A stretch of DNA of 40,637 bases from a bacterium (GTDB lineage Bacteria > SZUA-79 > Acidulodesulfobacterales > Acidulodesulfobacteraceae). Where the stretch lies: the NCBI GenBank assembly GCA_021825865.1, contig JAKAFU010000015.1:1-40637 (forward strand), given 5' to 3'. This document shows, one piece after another, positions 16,685 to 28,270 of this stretch; position 1 is the first letter of the stretch; every line of letters starts with the position of its first letter. A program made the position numbers and the translations under genes. The notes beneath the pieces are model-generated. The model was not told the DNA's origin and did no database searches. It worked only from the letters and a program-made list of their open reading frames with translations.

Positions 16685-17413
16685 ATAGATACTTCCGGCA
16701 GTTATTCGTGTATTTGCCTTATTGGCGAGAACTGCGATATTGTTGCTGAAAATAATATCGTTTTAAATGAAAAGAAACATTTTAAAGAATTGAATAATGA
16801 ACAGTTAATACCTTCAACTCTAATATTTAAACAATTAGACGGTATATTATCAGGTACCGGATTAAATTTAACCGATATCGGAGGCATGGCTGTTACTTTA
16901 GGCCCCGGTTCATTCACCGGAATCAGGGTTTCGCTTTCTATTGCCAAAACATTGGCTTACAGTCTAAATTTGAAAATATCCGGAGTCGAAAGTTTGTACG
17001 CATGTGCTTATTCGTTTATAAATAAAAGCAATAATTTCTATCTTACTGTTATAAAAGAATTTATAAAAGACAAATTTTATTTTGAAATTTATAAAATAGA
17101 AAATGGCACAATGACAAAATTTAAAAATCTTGATACAGGAAATATAAATGAAATCATTTGCTCAATTGTTCAGTTAAATATCAAATCTGATTTTGTTTTT
17201 TTAGGCAGTTATAATAAATACAAATTAAATGAAAATCTTCAGCTGTTCAACAATAGCGGGATAAAAATAGATATTTTCGATAATTTAAGATTGGCGTATT
17301 TATCAGGAATAATTGCTATTAATAAATTTGTTAATAATAAGCAGGAACAATCAGCGTTTCAAGATGCAGCGGGTCTTTCGCCTGTTTATGTATATAATAG
17401 CGGAGCTTTTTGA
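16670..17413 (+). CDS. tsaB: tRNA threonylcarbamoyladenosine biosynthesis protein TsaB
   Basis: This 247-residue protein is the TsaB partner of TsaD/TsaE in t6A37 modification of ANN-decoding tRNAs. The ASKHA-type N terminus LLLSIDTSG is followed by the family signature VTLGPGSFTGIRVSLSIAKTLAYSLNL (about 84-110). The C-terminal half is weakly conserved, as usual. The ATG at 16670 lies in the third copy of a tandem repeat, with no Shine-Dalgarno before it; an ATG at 16639 and GTG at 16656 in earlier copies are in other frames. tsaD and tsaE are not in the window. Confidence 0.88.
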   Translation: MLLLSIDTSGSYSCICLIGENCDIVAENNIVLNEKKHFKELNNEQLIPSTLIFKQLDGILSGTGLNLTDIGGMAVTLGPGSFTGIRVSLSIAKTLAYSLNLKISGVESLYACAYSFINKSNNFYLTVIKEFIKDKFYFEIYKIENGTMTKFKNLDTGNINEIICSIVQLNIKSDFVFLGSYNKYKLNENLQLFNNSGIKIDIFDNLRLAYLSGIIAINKFVNNKQEQSAFQDAAGLSPVYVYNSGAF

Positions 17414-17453
17414 AATATTAATAATATAAATTTTAAAATTTGGAGGTCATAGC

Positions 17454-17690
17454 ATGGAATGGCTTGATGACGACGAACAAAAGATTGCCGATGTTTTAAT
17501 AAAAACAAATTCAGATTTTAAAAAAATTTACGAAGAACATATCGATATAGATAAAAAATTAGATAAATTTACTACAAAACCTTTTTTGACGCCTGAAGAA
17601 CAAAAAACAATAAAAGAATTAAAACTTAAAAAACTTAACGGCAATGATATTATGAATCAGATGATTAAATCAAATATTATTAACGGGTGA
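17454..17690 (+). CDS. DUF465 (YdcH-like) small protein
   Basis: This 78-residue, charged, mostly helical protein shows the DUF465 pattern: a long helix with [14 protein letters not shown] (25-38), then [26 protein letters not shown] (42-67). A good ribosome site (GGAGG, 7 nt away) precedes the ATG. It ends 4 bp before ilvD and is probably co-transcribed with it. The function of the family is not known. Confidence 0.85.
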   Translation: MEWLDDDEQKIADVLIKTNSDFKKIYEEHIDIDKKLDKFTTKPFLTPEEQKTIKELKLKKLNGNDIMNQMIKSNIING

Positions 17691-17694
17691 TATA

Positions 17695-19362
17695 ATGAAA
17701 AGCGATAATATTAAAAAAGGCGTTGATAAAACGCCGCATAGAGCGCTGCTCTATGCAACCGGCATTACAAATAAAGAAATGCGCAAACCTTTTATAGGGA
17801 TTGCTTCAAGCTTTACAGATCTCATACCCGGGCATGTAGGAATGAGGGATCTTGAAAGAGCGGCTGAAAACGGGGTATATAGTAATGGAGGGCATCCGTT
17901 TATTTTTGGCATACCCGGGATTTGCGACGGGATAGCTATGGGGCATAAAGGAATGCATTATTCTCTGCCTTCGCGCGAGCTAATAGCGGATATGGTTGAG
18001 ACTATCGCAGAGGCTCATTCCCTTGATGGTTTAATATTGCTTACCAACTGCGATAAGATTACGCCAGGCATGCTTATGGCAGCTCTCAGGCTTAATATAC
18101 CTGCTATAGTTGTCACTGCAGGACCTATGCTTTCCGGACATTATCACGGCAAAAGACTTTCTTTTGTCAGAGACACATTCGAAGCTGTGGCAAAATATAA
18201 AGTAAGCGAAATATCCGAAAATGAACTTGCTGACCTTGAAATGTGCGCATGTCCCGGTCAAGGCTCATGTCAGGGATTATATACCGCGAATACTATGGCT
18301 TGCCTTGCCGAGGTTATGGGAATGTCGCTGCCGGGTGCCGGAACTGCGCTTGCCGGCTCCGCAATTAAAAAAAGGATGGCATTTGAAAGCGGAATCAGGA
18401 TAGTAGATTTAATAAAAGAAAATATACTGCCGCGTGATATTGTTACAATGAATGCGCTGCACAATGCCATTATGGTCGATGTTGCACTTGGCGGTTCTTC
18501 TAATTCTGTCTTGCATTTGCTTGCAATAGCTAATGAAGCCGGAATTAAATTAGATTTAAAACTTTTTGACGAAATTTCCAGGAAAACTCCGCAGTTATCA
18601 AGTTTAAGACCGGCAGGAGAATATTTTCTGGAAGATTTAGATTTTGCCGGCGGTATTCCCGCACTTTTATATGAACTCAAATCGCTGGTAAAAGATTCAA
18701 CGGGTGTCAGCGGGCGTTCAGTCAAAGAAATAATCGACGGGGTCAGATATGTAAACAATGAGATAATTAGAAAAATTGACAATCCTTACAGAACTGAAGG
18801 CGGAATTGCTGTATTATACGGTAACTTAGCTCCCAAAGGGGCTATCATCAAATCAAGCGGCGTCGGTCCGTCCATGATGAAATTTACAGGAAATGCCAGA
18901 GTTTTTGATAGCGAGGAAGATTCGATGAAGAGCATATCCGCAGGAGAAATAAAACCTGGGGATATTGTGGTTATAAGATATGAAGGACCTAAAGGAGGCC
19001 CAGGCATGAGAGAAATGTTGGCGCCCACTTCTCAAATAGTCGGTATGGGATTAGGAGATAAAGTTGCTCTGATAACAGACGGGCGGTTTTCAGGGGGTAC
19101 AAGAGGTCCGTGTGTCGGGCATATTTCCCCTGAAGCTCAGGAAGGCGGTCCTATAGCTCTTGTTAACGAAGGCGATAGAATTGAAATTGATATAAACGAA
19201 AGAAAACTTAATGTGCTCCTCAGCGATAACGAATTAAGTCTTAGGAAATTAAACTGGAAGAAAAAAGAGAAAAAAATAGATTATGGTTATTTAGCAAGAT
19301 ATTCCGATATTGTTTCATCAGCTGACGAGGGGGCAATTGTAAATAGAAAGGTGAGAAAATGA
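17695..19362 (+). CDS. ilvD: Dihydroxy-acid dehydratase
   Basis: This 555-residue Fe-S enzyme dehydrates 2,3-dihydroxy-isovalerate and 2,3-dihydroxy-3-methylvalerate, the third common step of valine and isoleucine synthesis. Cluster ligands are visible at C119 ([10 protein letters not shown]) and C192 ([12 protein letters not shown]). The N-terminal [16 protein letters not shown] lacks the extra Cys of [2Fe-2S] types and resembles the E. coli-like [4Fe-4S] type. The C-terminal [19 protein letters not shown] motif is intact. It overlaps ilvB by 4 bp (ATGA), implying translational coupling. Confidence 0.97.
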   Translation: MKSDNIKKGVDKTPHRALLYATGITNKEMRKPFIGIASSFTDLIPGHVGMRDLERAAENGVYSNGGHPFIFGIPGICDGIAMGHKGMHYSLPSRELIADMVETIAEAHSLDGLILLTNCDKITPGMLMAALRLNIPAIVVTAGPMLSGHYHGKRLSFVRDTFEAVAKYKVSEISENELADLEMCACPGQGSCQGLYTANTMACLAEVMGMSLPGAGTALAGSAIKKRMAFESGIRIVDLIKENILPRDIVTMNALHNAIMVDVALGGSSNSVLHLLAIANEAGIKLDLKLFDEISRKTPQLSSLRPAGEYFLEDLDFAGGIPALLYELKSLVKDSTGVSGRSVKEIIDGVRYVNNEIIRKIDNPYRTEGGIAVLYGNLAPKGAIIKSSGVGPSMMKFTGNARVFDSEEDSMKSISAGEIKPGDIVVIRYEGPKGGPGMREMLAPTSQIVGMGLGDKVALITDGRFSGGTRGPCVGHISPEAQEGGPIALVNEGDRIEIDINERKLNVLLSDNELSLRKLNWKKKEKKIDYGYLARYSDIVSSADEGAIVNRKVRK

Positions 19363-21077
19363 TTAAAGAGAATAAAAAACAATTAATGACCGGTTCTAAA
19401 ATTCTTATTGAAAGCTTACTAAGAGAAGGCGTAGATACTATTTTCGGTTATCCCGGCGGTGCAGTACTTAATATTTACGATGAGCTTTTTAATTATAGAG
19501 ATAAATTAAATCATATTCTGGTACGTCATGAACAGGGCGCTGCGCACGCTGCAGACGGTTATGCCAGAGCTACCGGCAAAGTCGGCGTCGTGTTGGTAAC
19601 TTCAGGACCCGGCGCGACTAACACGATAACCGGAATTGCCACTGCATATATGGATTCGGTTCCTATGGTAATTATTACCGGACAGGTTCCGACAAGCTTA
19701 ATCGGTAACGACGCCTTTCAGGAAGCCGATACGGTCGGAATAACAAGACCCTGTACAAAGCACAATTATTTAGTAAAAGATGTCGGAGATCTTGCAAGGA
19801 TTGTTAAAGAGGCATTTTATATTGCTTCAACGGGCAGACCCGGTCCGGTGCTTATAGACATTCCTAAAGATATTTCTTCGAACGTTGCCGAATTTGATTA
19901 TCCTGAGAGTATTGAAATGCGGAGTTATAATCCTACTTATTTTGGTCATCACGTTCAAATATTAAAGGTTGTCGATGAACTCCTGAAGGCTGAAAAGCCT
20001 ATGTTTTATATAGGAGGAGGAGTAATAAGTTCAAACGCCGCGAATGAGCTTAAAGAAATTGCAGAAATGTTAGATCTGCCTATTGTTTCTACTCTTATGG
20101 GGCTTGGAGGATTTCCGTCGGAACATGCTTTGTTTTTTGGAATGCTCGGGATGCACGGAACTTATGCAGCTAACACCGGTATATCAAATGCCGATTTTAT
20201 TGTAGCGGTAGGTTCAAGATTTGATGACAGAGTGACGGGCAAAGTAGACGAATTCGGCAGAAAGGCGAAGTTTGCCCATATTGATATAGACCCGTCTTCT
20301 ATAGGTAAAAATGTTAAAATAGATATTCCGGTTGTAGGAGATGTTAAATCTGTATTAAACAGTATGCTGGAAATTTTATCGTTAAAATCAAAAGAAATTG
20401 AATCAACGCAATATAAAAGAATGAAATGGCTGGAAGAACTTAATATGTATAAATATGAACATCCTCTTTCATATAAAATGACCGATGTCATAAAACCTCA
20501 GTTTGTTGTTGAAAAAATATATGAATTAACCGACGGAGAGGCAATTATAGCAACAGAAGTCGGTCAAAATCAAATGTGGGCTGCACAATTTTATAAATTT
20601 AAAAATCCGAGATCATTATTGACATCCGGAGGGTTAGGCACTATGGGATATGGATTTCCCGCTGCTATCGGCGCTCAGGTAGCATTTCCGAACAGAACGG
20701 TATTTGATATTGCCGGAGACGGCAGTATTCAAATGAATATACAGGAATTAGCTACGGCCGTTCAATATAACCTGCCGGTGAAAATAGCGATAATAAATAA
20801 TAATTTTCTTGGCATGATAAGACAGTGGCAGGAATTATTTTATGAAAAGAGGTATTCGTTTTCCAAATTGAATATTAATCCGGATTTTGTTAAACTGGCA
20901 GAAAGCTATGGCGCTGTCGGATTAAGAGCGAACAAACCGGAACAGGTGGAAGATGTTTTAAAAACCGCATTGTCTATAAAAAAGCCTGTTGTTATGGATT
21001 TCGTTGTTGCTCAGGAAGAAGGGGTGTATCCGATGGTTGCTCCCGGTTATCCTATTACGGGAATGCTGCTTGTGTAG
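19359..21077 (+). CDS. ilvB: Acetolactate synthase large subunit
   Basis: This 572-residue ThDP enzyme forms acetolactate or acetohydroxybutyrate. The N-terminal Pyr domain carries the catalytic Glu in [19 protein letters not shown] (near 53). The FAD-binding middle domain follows, and the ThDP motif [30 protein letters not shown] lies at about 455-485. GAAGGTGAG-like sequence inside the end of ilvD (AAAGGTGAGAA) serves as ribosome site. The regulatory subunit ilvN follows after 145 bp. Confidence 0.97.
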   Translation: MIKENKKQLMTGSKILIESLLREGVDTIFGYPGGAVLNIYDELFNYRDKLNHILVRHEQGAAHAADGYARATGKVGVVLVTSGPGATNTITGIATAYMDSVPMVIITGQVPTSLIGNDAFQEADTVGITRPCTKHNYLVKDVGDLARIVKEAFYIASTGRPGPVLIDIPKDISSNVAEFDYPESIEMRSYNPTYFGHHVQILKVVDELLKAEKPMFYIGGGVISSNAANELKEIAEMLDLPIVSTLMGLGGFPSEHALFFGMLGMHGTYAANTGISNADFIVAVGSRFDDRVTGKVDEFGRKAKFAHIDIDPSSIGKNVKIDIPVVGDVKSVLNSMLEILSLKSKEIESTQYKRMKWLEELNMYKYEHPLSYKMTDVIKPQFVVEKIYELTDGEAIIATEVGQNQMWAAQFYKFKNPRSLLTSGGLGTMGYGFPAAIGAQVAFPNRTVFDIAGDGSIQMNIQELATAVQYNLPVKIAIINNNFLGMIRQWQELFYEKRYSFSKLNINPDFVKLAESYGAVGLRANKPEQVEDVLKTALSIKKPVVMDFVVAQEEGVYPMVAPGYPITGMLLV

Positions 21078-21222
21078 CAGCTTTGAACAGAGGAATTATT
21101 TTTTTGTGCAATTTTAATGATTATGCGTTGCAATTTTTGGTAAGATTTATTTTGCGACCGCTTAACGGAATGTAATTATTTATTTTTGCTAATTAAATTT
21201 TTACAATAATTAAAGGGAAAAT

Positions 21223-21711
21223 ATGATGGAAAAAAACCATATTTTATCTATACTTGTTGAGAATGAGTCCGGCGTGCTGGCAAGAGTAGCGGGACTTTTT
21301 TCCGCTAGAGGATTTAATATAGACGGAATAAGCGTCGCAGGCACGCTTGAGAAAGACGAATCAAAGATGATAATATCAACCTACGGCGATGAGCAAATAT
21401 TAGAGCAGATTACAAAACAGTTGAACAGGCTTATTAATGTTATTAAAGTTCAGGAGCTTACGGATGATGAATCAGTGATGAGGCAGACAATTCTTGTAAA
21501 AGTAAATGCCGACGATTCTACTAAAAATGAAATATTTCGTATTAAGGAAATATTTGAGGCAAGAATTGTTGATGTGAGCCGCAATGCCTATGTTCTGGAG
21601 TTTAGCGGGTCAGCTAAGAAAATGGAAGCATTTATTGAACTGATAAGACCTATCGGTATAAAAGATATTGTTAAAACAGGAACGATAGCGATAACAAGGT
21701 CTAAAAAATGA
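21223..21711 (+). CDS. ilvN: Acetolactate synthase small (regulatory) subunit
   Basis: This 162-residue protein has the N-terminal ACT domain for valine feedback (HILSILVENESGVLARVAGLFSARGFNIDGISV, about 5-37) and the C-terminal domain (RQTILVKVNADDSTKNEI...; ending SGSAKKMEAFIELIRPIGIKDIVKTGTIAITR). Length is typical. AAAGGGAA lies just before the ATG-ATG start. It binds and activates IlvB. Confidence 0.96.
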   Translation: MMEKNHILSILVENESGVLARVAGLFSARGFNIDGISVAGTLEKDESKMIISTYGDEQILEQITKQLNRLINVIKVQELTDDESVMRQTILVKVNADDSTKNEIFRIKEIFEARIVDVSRNAYVLEFSGSAKKMEAFIELIRPIGIKDIVKTGTIAITRSKK

Positions 21712-21836
21712 ATATTTTTTCAAATTTGTTCGGTTTGTTTTGCGTAAATATGTAAATTTTAATGTTAGAATTTTAAAAAACTTAATATAAATATAACAAT
21801 AACATAAAAATATTAATAGAACAGCTTTAATATTAA

Positions 21837-22871
<1,035 letters not shown>

Positions 22872-23009
22872 CAAATGAAACTGATAACGATATCCGGCAT
22901 TAATTTAAATAGCCTTATTCGGATTTAACTATACCGGGCTAATTAATAATAACAGGTTGCCAATAATACTGTAATAAGGCTTAGCGCTATATTAATACTA
23001 TTGATATTT

Positions 23010-23729
23010 ATGAAATTTATTGCTAAAGAGGGTATAAAGTTAATAATATTTCCTTTAGTATGTTTTGTTATTTTTACATCTTTATATTTAGTACTGAATA
23101 TTAGCGCAAACAGTCTGCAGTACGTTTGCGCAGGTCTCTCGGTAATGTTTTTTATTTTGTTTCTCTTTAGCATTTATTTTTTTAGAGACCCGGAAAGAAA
23201 AGCATCGGCAGATAAAAATGAAATAATCTCGCCTGCTGACGGCAAAATTATTTATGCAGAAAAAATTTACGACGCGCGATATCTTAAAAAAGATGTCTTC
23301 AAAATAAGTATTTTTATGTCGCTGTTTAATGTCCATGTCAATAGAGTTCCTATTTCCGGCAATGTGATAGAAATAAAATATAACAAAGGAAAATTTTTTT
23401 CTGCAAATTTAGATAAAGCTTCGTTGGAAAATGAATATAATGCGGTAATTTTAGAAATAGATGCTCCCGTTCATGCAGCAGGCAGAAGTAAAAATGCATA
23501 TCATAAAAACGGCAAAACAATTATAGCATTTGTGCAAATAGCCGGACTTGTCGCAAGAAGAATAGTCTGCAAAATTAATAAAGGCGACAGAGTTGTTGCC
23601 GGTGACAGGTTTGGACTTATTAAATACGGGTCAAGGATGGATTTATACCTGCCGTCAGATTTTATTGCTTATGTGAAAGTTAATGACAAAGTGTATGCCG
23701 GTGAAACTTTAATAGGCAGAATAAGTTGA
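23010..23729 (+). CDS. psd: Phosphatidylserine decarboxylase (short form)
   Basis: This proenzyme decarboxylates phosphatidylserine to phosphatidylethanolamine. From the ATG at 23010 it has 239 residues; an in-frame TTG at 23001 would add three, but has no ribosome site. Two N-terminal membrane segments (about 10-50) are followed by FRDPERKASADKNEIISPADGKI, then the NVHVNRVPISG motif. Self-cleavage occurs at the GS of KYGSRMDLYLP, making S208 the pyruvoyl residue. It overlaps pssA by 4 bp. Its place between ilvC and leuA is conserved in Deltaproteobacteria-like genomes. Confidence 0.93.
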   Translation: MKFIAKEGIKLIIFPLVCFVIFTSLYLVLNISANSLQYVCAGLSVMFFILFLFSIYFFRDPERKASADKNEIISPADGKIIYAEKIYDARYLKKDVFKISIFMSLFNVHVNRVPISGNVIEIKYNKGKFFSANLDKASLENEYNAVILEIDAPVHAAGRSKNAYHKNGKTIIAFVQIAGLVARRIVCKINKGDRVVAGDRFGLIKYGSRMDLYLPSDFIAYVKVNDKVYAGETLIGRIS

Positions 23730-24538
23730 AGAATAAACAGAAGTACAACATTCATATCAAGCATTATAAAAATAAATTGACTAAGACGGCTGATGAGTTT
23801 TTTTTGCTCAGCAGAAATAAAGGCATATATTTTTTTCCAAACCTCATTACGAGTTTATCGCTATTTTCCGGATTCTATTCAATAATAAATTCTATTGACG
23901 GTAAATTTTATATTGCGGGATGGCTTATAGTAATTTCAATTTTATTAGACGGCTTAGACGGAAAGGTCGCAAGAATAACTAAAACAAGTTCAAAATTTGG
24001 GATAGAATATGACTCTTTGTCGGATTTAATAGCATTTGGCGCTGCTCCGTCAATATTAGTATATATATGGCAATTAAAAAATTTCGGGAAAATAGGCTGG
24101 GCGCTTATATTCGTATATTTTATAGGTGCAGCGTTAAGGCTTGCCAGATTTAATATTCAGGTAAATTCTGTAGAAAATAAAAAATTTACAGGATTGCCTT
24201 CTCCGGCGGCGGCAGGAATGGCTGTTTTCTCTATTTTTGTTATTGCATATTTTAAAGTATCCGTAAATGAGCATATAGCAATGATGATTATTATGCCCCT
24301 GCTCGGGCTTTTAATGATAAGCAATATAAGCTATTATGCAATGAAAGATTTAAGTTTTTTTAAGAAAAGACCTTTCGAAATCCTCGCTCTTGCGTCATTA
24401 ACGGTAATAATCATAATAATCAAACCGGTCATTATGTTTTTCTTAATTTTTTTTGTCTATTGTTTCATTTCGCCGCTATTGTATTTTTATCTTAATAATG
24501 GTAAGATAAAAGTCAAAAATGAAGATAAAGATGTATAA
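23726..24538 (+). CDS. pssA: CDP-diacylglycerol-serine O-phosphatidyltransferase
   Basis: This 270-residue membrane enzyme makes phosphatidylserine, the substrate of Psd. It contains an exact CDP-alcohol phosphotransferase signature DG-x2-AR-x8-G-x3-D-x3-D, read as DGKVAR at about 74-79, then G, D and D further on (FGIEYDSLSD). Several hydrophobic helices follow. The start is TTG at 23726 within the psd stop (TTGA overlap). The N-terminal 30 residues are basic. An in-frame downstream start cannot be excluded. Confidence 0.93.
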   Translation: MKNKQKYNIHIKHYKNKLTKTADEFFLLSRNKGIYFFPNLITSLSLFSGFYSIINSIDGKFYIAGWLIVISILLDGLDGKVARITKTSSKFGIEYDSLSDLIAFGAAPSILVYIWQLKNFGKIGWALIFVYFIGAALRLARFNIQVNSVENKKFTGLPSPAAAGMAVFSIFVIAYFKVSVNEHIAMMIIMPLLGLLMISNISYYAMKDLSFFKKRPFEILALASLTVIIIIIKPVIMFFLIFFVYCFISPLLYFYLNNGKIKVKNEDKDV

Positions 24539-24548
24539 TATATAAAAG

Positions 24549-24661
24549 TTGCACAATAGAATTAATTGCAAAATAGTATAAATTAAAACAAACCATATTT
24601 ACATAATATAAAAATTAAATATTTTCTTTGCTGCAATATATTTATTACATACTATTTTGCA
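24549..24661. promoter_or_regulatory. leuA leader with repeated TTGCAMAATAG elements
   Basis: TTGCACAATAG (24549-24559) and TTGCAAAATAG (24566-24576) are direct repeats 17 bp apart. The reverse complement occurs at 24652-24661, as part of a perfect 13-bp inverted repeat (TGCAAAATAGTAT 24567-24579 and ATACTATTTTGCA 24649-24661) ending 3 nt before the leuA ribosome site region. TTGCAC with TATAAA (24577-24582) might be a promoter, though the spacer is long. Confidence 0.45.
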
Positions 24662-24676
24662 TAAGAGAGGTTTAAT

Positions 24677-26248
24677 ATGGATTACGATAAAAATAAAAGA
24701 GTTATAAGAATATTTGATACTACGCTCAGAGACGGAGAACAGTCCCCCGGTGCGAGTATGAATATTGAAGAAAAACTTAATCTTGCCCGCCAGCTTGCAA
24801 GACTTGGAGTTGACACAATTGAAGCAGGTTTTCCTATAGCTTCGGACGGTGATTTTGAGGCTGTAAAAGCTATTGCGCAGGAAATAAAAAATGTTGAAAT
24901 AGCCGGACTTGCAAGAGCTAATGAAAAAGATATATACAGAGCTTATTCCGCCGTAAAATTTGCGGAAAAATCTGTAATACATACATTTATTGCCACATCT
25001 GACGTGCATTTAAAATACAAATTAAAAATGACGCGCGATGCTCTGCTTGAAAAAGCCGTTAATATGGTCAGGTACGCGAAGTCTTTTGTTGAAGAAGTAG
25101 AATTTTCTGCCGAAGATGCTTCACGGACCGACTTGGATTTTTTAAAAATAGTATTGGAAGAAGTTATAAAAGCAGGGGCTACAAGGTTAAATATTCCGGA
25201 TACGGTAGGTTATGCAACGCCTTTTGAATTTTATAATTTTATAAAAGACATAAAAACTAAAGTGAAAGGAATTGAAAATATTATTTTAAGTGTGCACTGT
25301 CATAACGACCTTGGACTAGGAACAGCCAATTCTTTAGCTGCTATACTTGCAGGAGCCAATCAAATAGAATGTACTATCAACGGAATCGGGGAAAGAGCCG
25401 GAAATGCGGCGTTAGAAGAGATTGTTATGGCTCTGAACGTCAGAAAAGATATATATAATGCCGAAACAAATGTTAAGACTTCGGAATTATACAGAACTTC
25501 GCAGCTGCTTACTTATACGACCGGTATCTCAGTTCAGCCGAATAAAGCCATTGTAGGAAAAAATGCATTCGCTCATGAAGCAGGTATTCATCAGGACGGC
25601 ATTTTAAAAGAAAAAACCACTTATGAAATAATGACCCCCGAATTGGTCGGCAGACAGTCTAATGAATTGGTGCTCGGAAAACATTCAGGCAAACATGCAT
25701 TTAAAGAAAGACTTGAATCATTGGGATATTTGCTTAGCGAAGACGAAATAGACAAGGCCTTTATAAAATTTAAGGCATTAGCGGACAGAAAAAAGGACAT
25801 ATACGACGAGGATATAGATTCGTTGGTTGCAAAAAATTCTAAACATTTTGAGAAGTACGAGCTGAAATATGTCAATGTTGTATGCGGTGATACGGTTACG
25901 CCGCTTGCCATGGTGAAGGTTGCCGTGGACGGAGAATTAAAAACATCTTCCGAATGGGGCAACGGACCGGTTGATGCAGTTTATAATTCAATAAGAAAAA
26001 TAACGGGTTCGAACTGTGCCGTCATAGGCTATGAAGTAAAATCTATCAGGGGAACTACCCAGGCTCAGGGCGATGTCAGTGTTACTATTGAAGATGCAAA
26101 TATTCATTTTACCGGAAGAAGCGCTCACACCGATATTGTCGTTGCGAGTGCTAAAGCATACATTAACTGTTTAAATAAACATTATGTATATAATAAAAAT
26201 TTAGAAAATATTTCGGAAAAGGAGTACGATTCTGTTTATCACGCATAA
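24677..26248 (+). CDS. leuA: 2-isopropylmalate synthase
   Basis: This 523-residue enzyme condenses acetyl-CoA and 2-ketoisovalerate, the first committed step of leucine synthesis. The TIM-barrel begins with IFDTTLRDGEQSPGASM, has the metal-binding H207 and H209 in SVHCHNDLGLG, then GIGERAGNAALEEIVMAL. The C-terminal part (about 390-510) is the LeuA allosteric domain for leucine. Length is that of the full-length regulated form. AGAGAGG precedes the ATG. Its leader holds repeated and inverted elements. Confidence 0.96.
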   Translation: MDYDKNKRVIRIFDTTLRDGEQSPGASMNIEEKLNLARQLARLGVDTIEAGFPIASDGDFEAVKAIAQEIKNVEIAGLARANEKDIYRAYSAVKFAEKSVIHTFIATSDVHLKYKLKMTRDALLEKAVNMVRYAKSFVEEVEFSAEDASRTDLDFLKIVLEEVIKAGATRLNIPDTVGYATPFEFYNFIKDIKTKVKGIENIILSVHCHNDLGLGTANSLAAILAGANQIECTINGIGERAGNAALEEIVMALNVRKDIYNAETNVKTSELYRTSQLLTYTTGISVQPNKAIVGKNAFAHEAGIHQDGILKEKTTYEIMTPELVGRQSNELVLGKHSGKHAFKERLESLGYLLSEDEIDKAFIKFKALADRKKDIYDEDIDSLVAKNSKHFEKYELKYVNVVCGDTVTPLAMVKVAVDGELKTSSEWGNGPVDAVYNSIRKITGSNCAVIGYEVKSIRGTTQAQGDVSVTIEDANIHFTGRSAHTDIVVASAKAYINCLNKHYVYNKNLENISEKEYDSVYHA

Positions 26249-26330
26249 TAAATAATACTCAACATATAAATATTAAAATATATTGCTGAAAAAAATATAA
26301 TAAAATTTTATTATTAATGAGGTAAATTTT

Positions 26331-27605
26331 ATGTCTAATCCGCTTACTATTACAGAAAAAATAATTCTTGCCCATACCGATTTAGAATCATGTTCTCCCG
26401 GAGATATAGTAAGTGCAAGAGTGGATATTGCGCTAGGAAATGACATAACGGCACCCATAGCGATACGAGAATTTGATACGATTGGAGTGTGCGATGTTTT
26501 TGACAATGAAAAAATAGCGCTTGTCCCCGACCATTTTGTCCCCAATAAAGATATAGCAAGCGCTAAACAGGCAAAAACATTGAGAGAATTTGCAAAAAAA
26601 TATAATATAAAATATTATTTTGAAAGCGGCGAGGTGGGCATTGAGCATGCTCTTTTACCGGAACAGGGAATAGTGCTTCCGGGAGACCTGGTTATAGGCG
26701 CAGATTCTCATACATGCACTTACGGAGCGCTGGGCGCTTTTTCAACCGGTGTCGGGTCGACGGATTTAGCTTATGCAATGGCGTTCGGAGAAGCATGGCT
26801 TAAAATTCCCTATTCTATAAAAGTTGTTTTTGACGGAAAACCCAATAAATGGGTGTCAGGTAAAGATTTAATACTTTTCCTTATAGGCAAGATCGGGGTT
26901 GAAGGAGCCAATTATATGGCACTGGAATTTTCCGGCACAACATTTAAGTATCTTACTATGGCAGACAGATTTTCTATTTCAAATATGGCAATAGAAGCCG
27001 GAGCTAAAAGCGGAATATTTGAACCTGACGAGATTACCGAAGAGTATGTTTCTAAGAGGGCTAAACGAGATTATACAATATATAAAAGCGACCCCGATGC
27101 TCAATATTTAAAAACGTTAAAATATGATACTGTTAAAATAAATCCTCAGGTAGCATTTCCTCATCTTCCTGAAAATAGCGTAGATGTTAAAGAAGCATCC
27201 GCTAAAAACATTAAAATAGACCAGTCGGTAATAGGTTCATGCACTAACGGCAGAATAGAAGATTTAAGAATTGCCGCTTCTATCTTAAAAGGCAAAAAAA
27301 TAGCAAAATACACCAGATTAATAGTAATACCCGCAACGCCGGAGATATATCTGATGGCTGAGAAAGAAGGACTTATAGACATATTTATGAATGCAGGAGG
27401 GGTTGTAAGCACTCCGACCTGCGGACCGTGTTTAGGCGGTTATATGGGCATCCTTGCAGACGGAGAAAAGGCTATATCCTCGACTAATAGAAATTTTAAA
27501 GGAAGAATGGGCGATATAACGAGTGAAGTGTATCTTGCAAACCCTGCCGTATGCGCTGCTTCGGCTATAACCGGCAAGATATCGTCGCCGGATGAAGTCG
27601 CGTAA
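26331..27605 (+). CDS. leuC: 3-isopropylmalate dehydratase large subunit
   Basis: This 424-residue aconitase-family subunit belongs to the shorter (about 420-residue) LeuC type found in archaea and many Deltaproteobacteria, not the 465-residue E. coli type. The cluster Cys motifs are [11 protein letters not shown] (near 302) and [10 protein letters not shown] (near 362-365). The [25 protein letters not shown] motif is intact. With LeuD it isomerises 2- to 3-isopropylmalate. GAGGT lies upstream of the ATG. A 158-bp spacer precedes leuD. Confidence 0.96.
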   Translation: MSNPLTITEKIILAHTDLESCSPGDIVSARVDIALGNDITAPIAIREFDTIGVCDVFDNEKIALVPDHFVPNKDIASAKQAKTLREFAKKYNIKYYFESGEVGIEHALLPEQGIVLPGDLVIGADSHTCTYGALGAFSTGVGSTDLAYAMAFGEAWLKIPYSIKVVFDGKPNKWVSGKDLILFLIGKIGVEGANYMALEFSGTTFKYLTMADRFSISNMAIEAGAKSGIFEPDEITEEYVSKRAKRDYTIYKSDPDAQYLKTLKYDTVKINPQVAFPHLPENSVDVKEASAKNIKIDQSVIGSCTNGRIEDLRIAASILKGKKIAKYTRLIVIPATPEIYLMAEKEGLIDIFMNAGGVVSTPTCGPCLGGYMGILADGEKAISSTNRNFKGRMGDITSEVYLANPAVCAASAITGKISSPDEVA

Positions 27606-27763
27606 GCATTTGCAGGCATCCTTTTAGTATAGTTTTGCATGCTATATTTATTATACTGCATACTGGGAAATATGTTTTACAGCTGATGAATCTGTACTCT
27701 AAACTGTTGAGGAATAAAGTATTTGGCTATAAATAAATTTAATAGAATATTAGAGGTATTCCT

Positions 27764-28270
27764 ATGTTATTAAAAGGCAAAGTATTTAAATTCGCGGATA
27801 ATATAGACACTGACGCAATAATCCCTGCAAGGTATTTAAATGATTCCGACCCCGAAAATTTAAGAAAGCATTGTATGGAAGACGCCGACCCGTCGTTTGC
27901 GTCCAAAGTCAATAAAGGAGATTTTATTGCTGCAGGCGTCAATTTCGGGTGCGGTTCTTCAAGAGAGCATGCGCCTATTGCTATAAAAGCATCAGGTGTT
28001 CCTTTAGTGATTGCAAAAAGTTTCGCAAGGATATTTTATAGAAATTCGTTTAATATCGGACTTTTGATTTTAGAAGCGGATACCGATTCTATTGATTCTG
28101 AAGATGTTCTTGAAGTAGATACGGATAAAGGAGAGATTAAAAATATAACTAAAAATATTACTGTATATGCAAAACCTATACCTAAATTTATGGCTGAATT
28201 AGTCAGCGCAGGAGGATTAATGGAGCATGCCAGAAAAAGGGTAAAAAAAGAAGGGGAACTTAAAAAATGA
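27764..28270 (+). CDS. leuD: 3-isopropylmalate dehydratase small subunit
   Basis: This 168-residue swivel-domain subunit starts with the typical [20 protein letters not shown] and carries the substrate loop [19 protein letters not shown] (about 64-82). It pairs with the short-type LeuC. AGAGG precedes the ATG. The stop overlaps the leuB start (ATGATG) by 4 bp. Confidence 0.96.
   Translation: MLLKGKVFKFADNIDTDAIIPARYLNDSDPENLRKHCMEDADPSFASKVNKGDFIAAGVNFGCGSSREHAPIAIKASGVPLVIAKSFARIFYRNSFNIGLLILEADTDSIDSEDVLEVDTDKGEIKNITKNITVYAKPIPKFMAELVSAGGLMEHARKRVKKEGELKK

Noticed and set aside
18270-18782. 170-codon antisense frame inside ilvD
   Set aside because: ilvD is full length and conserved on the other strand; the antisense protein resembles no family and is Ser/Ile-rich, as expected of a mirror frame.
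22911-22981. 9-bp inverted repeat AGCCTTATT/AATAAGGCT between ilvC and psd as a terminator
   Set aside because: The loop is 53 nt and no T run follows the second arm.
24599-25009. 136-codon antisense frame across the leuA leader and 5' end
   Set aside because: It is rich in Cys, Tyr and Phe without pattern, has no ribosome site, and overlaps conserved leuA sequence.
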